64,000 nucleotides of DNA from Hetaerina americana (taxonomy: Eukaryota; Arthropoda; Insecta; Odonata; Calopterygidae), in NCBI GenBank assembly GCA_022747635.1, contig JAKTNV010000004.1, positions 21,893,469-21,957,468 of the forward strand, given 5' to 3'. Positions within the stretch are counted from its first letter, which is position 1. Every line of letters starts with the position of its first letter. Positions 23,445 through 34,269 of this stretch are shown in pieces. Position numbers and translations under genes: made by a program. The notes beneath the pieces are model-generated. The model saw nothing but the letters and a program-made list of their open reading frames with translations. It ran no database searches and had not been told where the DNA came from.

Positions 23445-26135
23445 TACCCACCCACCTTAGAAAGTATGTTTTCCTCGCCATCCAACCATGCTTAAGAGTA
23501 GCAAATGCATCCGCAATTTATTATTCTCTCTTTTCTATTTGCATTTGCATATGCATCAAATATCAATTAAAAAACGTAAATTACTTCATCCTATTTAGTA
23601 ATAAAACTTAAACTGTGTTTTAAAAATGAATATCATACCATATGGTAAACGTTAACAAGAGTTGTATCAGAGAATAGGCAGCTTTGAAAATACAGATTTA
23701 ATTTTAATTTCAGCGAACAATGAAAGCGATAGGAGGTGCTTGGCGTCGCATTGCCATCCTTAAATTGACGTTTTTCTTATAAACCCTTCATCAACAGTTG
23801 CCGAATTTCTCTTATAAGAAAACGGGCACCAATAAAATAATAACTTAAACTTTGGCATTAGAAGCTGTCATTATAAAATGTGTATGACCAATCAGAGGCG
23901 GAATAGTAACGTCTTAAGGAAAATTTATAACTCGAAGGCATTCATTTTACTTCTTGACTCCACTCGTACTTTCTCTATCCACGCTAAGTACGCACACATC
24001 AGAAATACCGACACAAGATCCAACGCATACTATGGCATACCTTTTGGGTGTCTGAACTCGTTTGCTCCTCGTTTCTTTTCCTATTCAGTATTAATGTTTC
24101 AACTAGGTGAAACTTTATGAAGGGTAACGCATTTCGTACTAGGAGACCGTTCTCAAAATATGAACATTTCAATCCCGTTTTTCGTAGATGAAGCAAGAGA
24201 GGGGAAACCAAAATTTCTAGAACGGATACCATAGGAGTTTTCAGGGTTGCAGTGCACACAGGTAGATAAACAATAAGTATGAATGTGGCCGACTGTTATG
24301 CCTCCAAAGAGAGGATGTGATTTCGACCACTGAAATTCCTCAACTTGCTTTTGAGAATATATGAACCTATTCTCAACCCATATTTCCGGTGACTTAATAT
24401 TAATTCATTTAGAAGAAAACTAAAGGACGTTAATGCTTAGGAGAAATCAATCATCTGCTAATCTATTGATATTGATAAGTGTTAATTTTTAATGAAAGTT
24501 AATTTCCCCAGAAAATTTAGAAAAGGAAGACAATGAAGTGGCGGTAACCTTCAACCAAGCCACAGTCAACATGAACATCACGATACACCCCACACGATGG
24601 AACACAACTTATATTTGAGCTAAACAAATATTGATAATGCAGAACTTTCACTCGCTACAATATTCCAGAAACTAAAGGTAAATTATTTAATTGAAGAAAA
24701 AAAATCAAGGACTGTAGAAGATTTGAATACAATAATGAAAAATATCAGGAGATAGTGTGGACGAAAGGAAGCAGTCAAGCGATGTTGAAAGTTGACAGGA
24801 GAAGTCATCTCAGAGTAAAATAAGATAACTTTTACAGATTGGAATAATAATTAATTGAAGAAATAATTGTATGTAAATTTTTCAAATAAAAGCCGAGTAA
24901 GTCTCTCTACTACTCAAGAAAGTGAGGGATGCGGCGCTATGAGTGTGGATCAGATCCGAGGAACTTTAAGACGTCCTTTGCCTTATGCAAGTCCAAGTTT
25001 TTATCCCTCTGATACGGAAGGATACTTAAGAGGTCCTTGTTTCTCAAGTTATTCATAAAGGGGAAGAAAACGTAGATAACCACTCTTTGCCCACCAGATG
25101 GCACCAGTGGAGGATCCAGATGGGGTGGGCTATAACGTCATGATTCCCCCCCGAGACTTCCACCATGATATGGCATTTATTTTACTCCGTTATATTTGAT
25201 TATTTAAAACTAACAAGCACTCAAATAGAGAGTAAAATAGAAAAAATCTTGTATTTCAATAATTAGACTTCGATCATATCTTAACCCGCCGATCAACATG
25301 GTGGTCTGGATGACCCCCCACAAATCTCTGGATACGAACCAGGACGTTATGTAAATTAATCGAAATTTTATGCAGTATTGGTATTGTTTTATAACTCCCT
25401 TTTTCATATTCATGATTTAATCAAAACGTTGATTTATTCGCAAATTAATAGGACAACATTTGAGGATCTGGATATGGCAATTACGCAAATTTAACTGCTG
25501 CGATTTCATTTTGAAAGTTAACTTTTCATTTCGTCCTGTTTGGGTTGCTTATTTTTGTAATGCAGAATATAACATGATTACTCATTTATTGATGGAAGCA
25601 AACTCGTGATATCTCATTAAAATGCACTGTGTAACTAAATTCCATTATTGGAATTAAATGCTTTTCTTTTCTGAAAATTAATTAATTAGTTATATTGACA
25701 ATATTTACATGCTAATACTTCTTTTAATTAAATGATATGTTGAACCTACAAACTTTGGAGCACGAGCTTTGCTTTTATAACTTTCTCGCAAATCATGCAT
25801 TGGGTAGCGAATATTATGTAAGTGTCCTTCCATTTTCGCGAATCGAAACCCAGTCAAACGTAACTCCTGACCCAAACACGAATTATTAAAGCTGGGTCGC
25901 AAGGTCCGTGATAGCATCATTTACTACAGATGTGTATCGTGTAATGGAGCACGGTAGCATCAATGCGGAGGGAAGATCCAAGTCCACGCCTTAGTGCTTG
26001 ATTTACGTGCCCTTTCAACACTATCTCACGCCTTGTGCTTGTTCGCAAGTTACATGGGATGACACTGAAGACACGATGCTTTCAAGGCGAAATGAAGGAG
26101 AGAATGAAATTTGATTCGATGACTTCGCGACGCGT
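23445..26135. other. AT-rich DNA, no gene seen
   Basis: Mostly AT-rich with short open frames only (up to about 86 codons). A CTCF-like site at 25088 is listed separately. Near 24965-25045 there are two loosely similar phrases (CTTTAAGACGTCCTTTG and CTTAAGAGGTCCTTG), possibly an old local duplication. Confidence 0.45.
25088..25106 (+). promoter_or_regulatory. Candidate CTCF-type insulator binding site
   Basis: TGCCCACCAGATGGCACCA fits the long CTCF consensus yGRCCASYAGRKGGCRSYA at every position except the third. CTCF is an 11-zinc-finger insulator protein conserved in arthropods. The match is read directly from the sequence; that the site is bound is inference. A 19-bp near-match by chance in 64 kb is uncommon but possible. 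Confidence 0.35.
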
Positions 26136-26139
26136 TTTA

Positions 26140-26535
26140 TCATGCCAACTGTAACGCTAGCGAAAATTCTCTCCTTTCCATCCCCGTTCCTCTTCCCTTC
26201 ATCTTCCCCCTTTGCCCTTCCGTACTTTTTCCCTCTCTCGCCTTTTCCTTCTACTCATCCTTTCCTTATTCGTTTTATGAACGCACTTTTCTCTTTGCCT
26301 CGCCCATTTTCTTCAAAGGCCTGCATTTGTATGCAAGGAGTCCAAGGTTTCCCATCCAACGAGGGTAGCCTGTGGGGTTCAGTCATAAAAACTCGTGTAT
26401 AAAACTTGGGAGGACCTAGGGTGGGAGGGAAAGTACGAATTGGATCATCGCGAATAAAAACGTATCCTCTCTGCCTTCTGGAAAAAAGGCTAGGTAAGAG
26501 TGGAAGAATAGAGAATGGAAAAACTTGGCCAGCAA
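26140..26535. other. Pyrimidine-biased island
   Basis: From 26165 to 26300 the plus strand is pyrimidine-rich (CCTTTCCATCCCCGTTCC type), flanked by more mixed GC-richer sequence. Overlapping frames on both strands (86 and 144 codons) have no known domain. Confidence 0.35.
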
Positions 26536-26767
26536 TAAATCTGTGCGGGGTTTCGGCCCACCGTTTACCAAGGGTGAAGAAAGTGACCGACTGGATATTA
26601 CTTTCCAACCCCTTTTGGTGAACTGGAGGGCTCACTACCAGAGCGGTCAACGAGGAACTACCAGACAATTTAGTTTTATGACTAATCATATTTTATTCAC
26701 TCAATCAGTGACCGATATCTTTCATTGTAGGTTTTGAAATTTAATATTGAATATCTATACTAAAAAT

Positions 26768-26988
26768 AAAGACTCGTACTTTTCCACAGATTTTATTAGA
26801 CGGTACAACGCGTTTCACCGACTTGCGTTGGGAAACGCGTTGTACCGTATTATAAAATCTGTGGAAAAGTACGAGTCTTTCTTTTTAGTTTGGATATTAA
26901 ATACTTCCACGAAGTGAAGCCTGAAACGATAGAAAATGTAATATTGAACTTCATAAAATCAATGAACTCAACGAAAACAAAACCCTGA
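26768..26988 (+). mobile_element. 49-bp palindrome with conserved coding tail (copy 2)
   Basis: The arms 26768-26816 and 26832-26880 are reverse complements with 2 mismatches in 49 positions around a 15-nt loop. The plus strand is open in one frame through the whole right arm (RVVPYYKICGKVRVF) and into KYFHEVKPETIENVIL, ending at a stop at 26986-26988. The FHEVKPETI tail is the counterpart of FHKVSASTI at 7663 and FHKVKPETV at 59362. The GAAACGCG word occurs at the inner edges of both arms. No reverse transcriptase or transposase is recognisable nearby, so the autonomous partner is not in this window. Confidence 0.7.
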
Positions 26989-26989
26989 T

Positions 26990-27595
26990 TTTAAACCCAG
27001 TGCTTATTATTTGGGCTTGGCAGTTCTGCCCTTGTATGGTATATTAAGTGCGCGTCATTTTCTTATTGCCATTAATCCAAGTAAAAATATTTTCTAATGG
27101 TAACAAATTTTCAATTAGAAGACTTCATGCTCACAAACTTTTCGGAGTAAACCAGCAGTTTATAATACGCTTTTTGGCGCACCTGGCCGCAACTTTCTAC
27201 TTAAATCTAGTCCAAAATACAGGTAGTACAGTACATTAATACCTGTAGTCCTCAATTATCAATTTATTTTATTCCAGCATACCCAGTAATTATCTTATGC
27301 ACACACTTTCTTCTTGGCCCTCTTTCGCATTTCATTCTGCTTATCATGCCGCTATGCCAGATGTTCAATACTCAAAATTCGCCTAATTTTATTTTACTCC
27401 TTGTTCGTGGTACTATCGGGCTACGAACTGCCCACAGACTTTGAGACATTTTATTCAGTGAATTACCGAGCCAGTTTAAAAAATGAATAATTAACTTTTG
27501 AGTTTAATTGCATATTATCATTTCCCACAGCATTTGTGAACCGCTAATACGCATTTTAATGAGATTGAAATAAATAAATTAAATAAATAGGCCCT
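26990..27595. other. AT-rich spacer
   Basis: No gene or named repeat is seen. Confidence 0.5.
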
Positions 27596-27599
27596 TGGA

Positions 27600-28080
27600 G
27601 ATTATATGGAGGTTTATATGACGATGCTCGTCCGGTCATCCGACTCGAACCGTGTTATGATTCGAGGGAGGATACATTTCACCAAGTAACCCGTTGTTAC
27701 TGAGCAAGAGTGAAAGAAAGTGAGAGAATTTTGATATGAAGGGGGGAGGGTTTGAAAGGTGTGTGACCTGTTTATCTCTTTGGCGATGGCTTGTTGGTTA
27801 AACACGGAGCAGCCGAAGGGAGAAGTGGATTTGATGCGCTCTCGTCGGCATCCGAAGGAAGGAAGTCCGAGATGGGAACGAGATATCTTTTATTCCTCCT
27901 TCAAACCCACACCCCTTTTTCGCTGCGACAAGGATTGCTTTTGGGTCGCTAGGAGGCGCTCGGGTCATTCTGTTTCGCCGTCGAGAGAGCTGTTTGTACA
28001 GACGGAAAGACTTGAGAATACGACCGTCAGTGGCAGATGAGAACGGAACGGAGGGCATCCGCACAAAAGGAAAGGAAACA
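27600..28080. other. GC-richer island
   Basis: Composition rises in GC with CpG (GGGTCGCTAGGAGGCGCTCGG near 27943). Opposed frames of 93 and 88 codons overlap and have no known domain. Confidence 0.35.
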
Positions 28081-28084
28081 TAGG

Positions 28085-31000
28085 ACGATGATGATGGACA
28101 ACTTATCGCAACAAAAAAAATTTCTTCTTCTCTCAGTAGTCTTTTTCCCTAGCTGCCCAAATTCGGTACTACGTTTAATTGGGGAGTACTATTAATGAAT
28201 TCTCTAATATACTACTCCAATTCCAGTATGTTAGCTCAGTGATAGCTACACTCCCGTTCCCCAATGTTTAAGCTGTGCGCTTACACATACTACCACTGAT
28301 CCAAACTTTTTATCTGAGTGTGTATGGAATAATCAAATTAGTATTGTAGACCGTTACTTAGATTCATTATTCTTGTTACAGCATAAAAGAGTTGGAATTT
28401 CTATAACCGAGTTTCGGAATTGTCGTATCTGACATACCTCTACGTAAATCTTACATATATGGAAAAACAATACTGATTTAAAGAAATAGATTTCCAAATC
28501 ACCTACACTGCCACCAATAACTAATAAACGAGAGCAAAAAAATTTGAGTATGGTTGGAAGGATGATAGTATAGTCTAGTATAGAGTTCTAGATAGATAGC
28601 ATAGCGTTCTAAGCCCAAAAGTGCGTAATATGTTCGTTCACAGTAGCTACTTGGAATCCCCTCATTAATCTGGTGCAGAAAATCACAATTATTTGACGTG
28701 GTACGCAGAAGCGGATATAAAATACCTCTAAGAAGGCAATTGTAATATCTGAACAAAAATAAAATTTTAATTTTTTTTATTCAAAGGAAGACTAACGTTA
28801 TGCTAAATTTGAAATTTATCCCAATAATTTGATTACCCCGCTGAGGATATTTTTATCCCCTGGGGGCAGAAGGAATTCATCATTTGAGTCTGACATATCA
28901 GAAATGGTAACTTTAGATGTTATTAAATCCAAAAGTATCCCTTAAGGGGGCTCTTAGATTTTCCAATATTTGCCGACAGAATACGCTCATAGGCATCGCC
29001 GGCATTTGAACCCGAAAGCGTAATCTTACAGCCCAGGTAATTCATTACCATAAAATTTCACAAATTGAACACACAAAATTAAAATAATTCCAATTACTTC
29101 AGAGTACAGAAAGAAGATTAGACACAGAAAAAATGGGATGGGACAGCACTGGGAAAACCTAACTTGAAACAGAGGAATACCGTACCATAAAAAGTTTTTG
29201 TGATATTTCTCTTGTCTCCCATATTCTTCCTTACTTATTATCATATCACTCCATGGGAAGCTCCAGGAGAGCGAAAAAACAGTTGAAGAGGTAACGTGTT
29301 TGGTTGGTGGAAGTTATGTATGGGAAGCGAGATAAAAATATAAAATTTGCTCAAAAGATATGATGCAAAGGACAGAATTCCTTCTTTGTTCTTTCGAAGG
29401 AAATAATAATATTATTTGGTTGTGCACACTCATATTTCGACGGAGAAGCTTCATAGAAGAGGCGAGCGATGTAAAAATTGCCTACATCAGAGCCAACGTG
29501 GGGAAAGTTTGGTGGCAGATGCGTTGCTTTCAACCGTAATTTGTCTTCTCCTTACCAAAAGAAAGAATAACCCACTAAAATATGAATAAACTGCTTAACA
29601 ATCGAGATATCTGAAACAGAAATAGTACCTGTAAAACTTAAACGTGCTTCTATTTCTCATTTACAACCAAAATGATTCTTCCAATGAGATACGTCGAATA
29701 GAATTTCAGGAGAAATTTTAATGGTAGAAAATAACTTTAGGAACTTTTATGTAACTTTTTCTTAGTAAAATGTCAAACTTAGTACACACTTAATCAAATA
29801 TGAGACAGTTTTCCTAAAGTAATTCTCTCAAGTTACTTTATTAGCGATAATAAGATTCACATGCTTTGCTAACTATTTGATTTCAGAACAATAACTGAAC
29901 GTTATTCGAAAATTAATTAAACTCAATTTTCTAAATCCAAGAAAAAGTGATATTTTTTTAGAAAAAGCCATCTTTATTTGGACCTTTTGAGCATGAATTT
30001 AAATTCAGCTCTTTGAAGACTGTTGAGTGGGCTAAAATCTAAGACCTACGATAAAGCTTTCCGATGGGCCTAATCAAAAGTGTCACCAAACTGAATAAAA
30101 ATTCATGTTGATGAACACAAATTCAACCGTAATAGCTGATTCCTGACAGAACAGCTCGTTTGCGGAAAATTTTTTTCTCATCAATGTTTTCTTTAATTTG
30201 ACGACAGCTTTAGCAAATTACATAAATGGTGTCAGCTGCAACTTCTTCGCGATTGAGGGTGAGAGACTTTTAAGCGAATAGGCGGGGAGTAAGCTCAACT
30301 TGATACTCCTCGCTTAAAGCGTGGGCGATTAATGCAAACAGAATATTTAATTTTTGATTAGTCATTTGAATGACATTCGTGAATGGTATGAATGAAAATA
30401 TCGTGGAGTTTGTAATTTGCAGTAAACGCTGACTTACGGGGATGATTATCTGTAAACAGTTAATTCATTTGACTCGGTAAGGTCATGCATCACTCCATTC
30501 GCGCTTTCTACGCTACTGTCACATTTTTCTGCTTCTTCTGATGACACATATTGGGATGCTAGACACCATTGATTCCAAAAGCCGATAGAGAGACATAGAA
30601 ACGAAGGACAACGACTTATTGGTGCGGCTCTTGACTGCTGGGCGAATAACTTCCGTGAATTGATATAAATCTCTAATCAAATATCATAAACAGATATATC
30701 TAGTCCTAGTAAGAAGTGCAAGATGGGAACAAGGATACACGCGCAGCTAAGTGAAGAGGAGCGGAATGTGTTTCAGACCACTACGTAGTTTTAGTAAAGG
30801 TAATGCAGAGGACTGCAGTGGAAAAGAGAAAATTCCAAAAATCTAATGAAAGACTGAAGAACCTAGAGTTGGAGATAAAGAATATGAGTATAGGCTTAAG
30901 ATTTCAAAAAAAATATTTTTGAAGAAACTGAAAAAAATTAAGTTCAGGCATCTGTTGAAGTTAAGTGGAAACCCTTGACATATTCACCTTGAAAACACAG

Positions 31001-32100
31001 GAAGTGTGTGGCATAACTAAAAGAAGTAAAAGGCAATGATTAGTATTTAAAGAAGAATGCAGAGAGCAGGTTGAAGGAAGAAGTCTCTAAAGGGAGGAAT
31101 GCGTAAAAAAGCCATCAGAAAAAAGACGTTGCAGCACAATTGGTTAAGAAACGAAACAAATGAAAAGTATTGAAAAGGAGGAAAGTTCATAAAAACTCTC
31201 CTTGAAAAAGCACAAGGCTCTAAGGGGAAGAGCCTATAAGACCAATATAGGGCCATTAGTTTTTTAGATGAGGCCATATGCCAAATTGTTCTTAGCGTGA
31301 ATGAAGAAGTTGTTTTTAGAGAAGCAAAAAATCTTACACACATGTTGAAGGTACTTCCTCTAGGTGTTTAAATGAAGAAGATGAATTACCGGAAATGATT
31401 CATAACCTTGGATGTATTATTGCACAACTCAATTCAGAAAAGCCCACTATGGACGAATAAAAAATTAGTCTAGAAGATGAAACTACACTGGGAAGCGAGG
31501 AGGACGGAATTACTGCTGAACCACGGTAATGAAATAACTTTACGAATAAACAAGCAAATTCTTAAGGTTTAAGTTAAAGAGAATTTCCAAAAGGCTTTGA
31601 AAGAAGCAATAACCGCGTAGCTTTAGAAAAAGGGGATAAAAAGGACGTTAAAAAATATTCTTCTGAATTCGAAATTGGATGCTCGTAACCTTATTTTTTC
31701 AAAAAAGGAAGTGCACTTCCAAGTTTCGCAGCTATTTCTTTCAACCAGTTTCAATACAAGGTAATATCATCACTCACACTCATGCATCAAAACCGGTCGA
31801 GCAAATAAAAATATATGTAAAACCTAGCAAGTTTATTTCCTTTGTTGCAAAAAATATGGGGACCCATTATGTTTCGTTCGAAAAATCAAATTCTGTCAAA
31901 ATTAGAGCAGAAAAGGTGAGGGAGCCTGCACTGAAGAAATAATAGAGGATTATCGTCTAGGTTTTCAAAATGGAGAGTGCAAGAGGTGAAATATGTTTTG
32001 GTAAAAAAACCACAACAATGTACTGGAAGCTCGATATGAAATTCTGTTGTACGTTCGCAGATATCAGCAAAGCCTACGGAGTACTTGAATACTTGCTATA
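28085..32100. other. Long AT-rich stretch, no gene seen
   Basis: Four kilobases of AT-rich DNA. Frames of 60-98 codons (for example 28499-28756, 31047-31343 and 31679-31942) look accidental. The plus strand is notably A-rich between about 30780 and 31650, but I could not read a retroelement protein there. Confidence 0.45.
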
Positions 32101-32120
32101 CACTTGAATACTATATATTC

Positions 32121-32156
32121 TATGTATGTATGTATGTATGTATGTATGTATGTATG

Positions 32157-32208
<52 letters not shown>
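32121..32208. repeat. (TATG)n followed by (TA)n microsatellite
   Basis: Ten TATG units at 32121-32160 pass directly into TA repeats at 32161-32208 with one TG interruption. This looks like one array that has changed unit by point mutation and slippage. Confidence 0.97.
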
Positions 32209-32228
32209 AATGATCATGATGATATCAT

Positions 32229-32303
32229 TTCCTCGATAGCTCAAGTGGTTAGAGCATCTGCCCGGCAAGTCGAAAGATTCGTGTTTCAAGTCCCGGTCAA
32301 GAA
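32229..32303 (+). mobile_element. tRNA-derived SINE head, family A
   Basis: A tRNA-like sequence with an A box (ATAGCTCAAGTGGTTAGAG), the phrase GCATCTGCCCGGCAAG and a B box (GTTTCAAGTCCC). It is probably a SINE and not a functional tRNA gene: the ends do not form a clean acceptor stem, and a sister copy occurs at 50481 in the opposite orientation with the same GCCCGGCAAGT segment. It sits between two TA arrays, which may include its own 3' tail. Confidence 0.75.
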
Positions 32304-32304
32304 A

Positions 32305-32321
32305 ATATATATATATATATA

Positions 32322-32358
<37 letters not shown>
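32305..32358. repeat. (TA)n microsatellite
   Basis: A TA array with one AG interruption that begins immediately after the SINE head and ends in TACACACATA. It may be the simple-repeat tail of the SINE. Confidence 0.95.
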
Positions 32359-32361
<3 letters not shown>

Positions 32362-32364
32362 GTA

Positions 32365-34085
32365 TGGGTGAACAAGTTAATGTGTCCGAAACAAATTCAG
32401 CTCATTCAAGTCTGCCCGCCATTTTCACGGTACTCTGACGTTGCCCAACCGTCGTTTCCGTGAGGGTGTAAGTGGATGGGCGGAATCAAACAAACTGCGT
32501 GTTTGTGAGTGTGTTAGTGTCCCTACAAAGTGTTCCCGCTCCCATACGACCATTGCCATGCGCCGTTCCCTTAAAACTCCTCTCATCTCCCTTCCGCTTC
32601 CAAAGTATTTCCCTTCCACTCTTCCAAAACTTTCTTCTTCTACTTCACTTTATCTGTTTATCCGGCAAGGAGTCTCTTTCGGATGCGAATTGAAGTGCCT
32701 GCCGCAGCAAGGTGGACGGCCGAAACAGCTGAGCCTTCACACAATTGAAAATGGAAAACTCGATGGCAACCGGGAAACGACAGGAAAAGGATGACACGCG
32801 TATTTTGTGTCTGAGTCCGGATGTTAAGAGCAGAGTTCTTTTTTCAATCGACCTGTCAAATGTTTGAAGCAATCATGTTCATTAACTCCGTCTAACGAGA
32901 AGTGTAGGAAGAGATATTTAATTAAAACTTAGAAAAATATAGAAATCAAATTAACTTGATTCTAGGTACTGTTACATAAAAGTATCAATTCTTGAGAAAT
33001 GAAAAATTTTGGTCGAACAGTGACATACAGGTACATGCCGTCAATTTTTAATTTAATAACTCTACCAGAGCAACTTATTTCCTGCGATCAATGCTTATTA
33101 CTCTTTTTCAACTGAAATTTCTTTTGCTCAAAATATCTTCTGCTATTGACTCATGTAAAAAGCATGAAAATTGTTTGAGTTACAGGTATGCATTCTAAAT
33201 ATGAGTTCAAATATTATTTTATGTTGACAACTAAGATTTCGATATTCAAATTTATTAAAATGGAATAACAATATTATCATGCTTGTATTTATATGGTACC
33301 TACTTGTCCTCAGTTTAACAATATAGTACTAGTGAAAATTGTATTACAATACCCGTGGTTTTTAACATAAATACTATTATTTTTAAACATTAAATGAGGC
33401 AGAAAAGGTCAAAATAATGTCATTGTATTTGAAAAATGGGAAATTTTCTTCTTTCAACGTTAAGGCAGTTCAAATCCATATGGTTACTCATATGGTTACT
33501 TTTATGACTCGCTATCTTGAACTATCATCTTTAATTTGGCAAAATGCTATTCTCATGGTTTTTTCGTCGTTATATTGGGTCGAAATTTATATTGATATAA
33601 TGTTTTACTCCCCAAAACCAGAGGTAGAGGTTTTTCAATAATTTCACTATAATAGGGCAGTTTTTATTGCATTCAAAATTCATTTATTGAGCCTAAAAAT
33701 TACTTATGATTGAAATTTCAATTTCTCTTAAAAGATTTAAGGTATCTCGAGCAAGAAATATGCATTAAAGCCTATGGATTTGTTGTAAAATTAAAGAAAT
33801 CATCTTAAGGTTGGGTAATAATGAAGAAGTAAAAATATGCGCTACGTGGAGGTGTAGTTATAAAATCCCCACAATTGTTAATTAATTCAGCACTGAATAT
33901 AGACACGCACGAAATTTTTCGAGAGAAAGAATGAGAAAGTCTAATAATTTTTAATTACGTCTCTTAGCTGACGTAATGTGGCTTCATCTTATTATCTTCA
34001 TCAACTACGTCCTACTTGACTTCTTCAGTAATTAATAAAACTCTGAATATGACATTAATACAGGTGAACGCTATAGACTCCAATG
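32365..34085. other. Mixed DNA: short GC-richer patch then AT-rich
   Basis: At 32410-32800 the sequence is somewhat GC-richer and pyrimidine-biased on the plus strand (CTCCTCTCATCTCCCTTCCG), with overlapping short frames on both strands. From 32880 it is AT-rich with nothing recognised. Confidence 0.4.
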
Positions 34086-34089
34086 AGCA

Positions 34090-34265
34090 TAAAACCATAA
34101 ATACAGTAATCAACCCGATGGTCGCTTTGTTATGAGTTGGTAGAGTTCGCCCTTTACTGAACCCAACGGCGGGTGACGTGAAATTGGCACATCAGGGTAA
34201 GGGGGTCAGTTCATTTTTCTATACCAATTATGGTTTTCCAGGAAGATCTGACACCCGAAAAATTA
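34090..34265 (-). mobile_element. SINE family B copy lacking its tRNA head
   Basis: This sequence aligns along its length with 49899-50065 (shared phrases ACAGTAATCAACCC, CACATCAGGGTA, CCAGGAAGATCTG and ACCCGAAAAAT). In the 49.9-kb copy the tRNA-like head follows this point; here the match stops at 34265 and unrelated AT-rich sequence follows. The copy is therefore 5'-truncated, as expected for incomplete target-primed reverse transcription, and reads on the minus strand. Confidence 0.8.
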
Positions 34266-34269
34266 CAAA

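Noticed and set aside
32121..32208. CRISPR-like or satellite array
   Set aside because: It is a simple TATG and TA microsatellite without spacers, in a eukaryotic background.
32229..32303. Functional tRNA gene
   Set aside because: A and B boxes are present but the ends do not form a proper acceptor stem, and a diverged sister copy at 50481 indicates a SINE.
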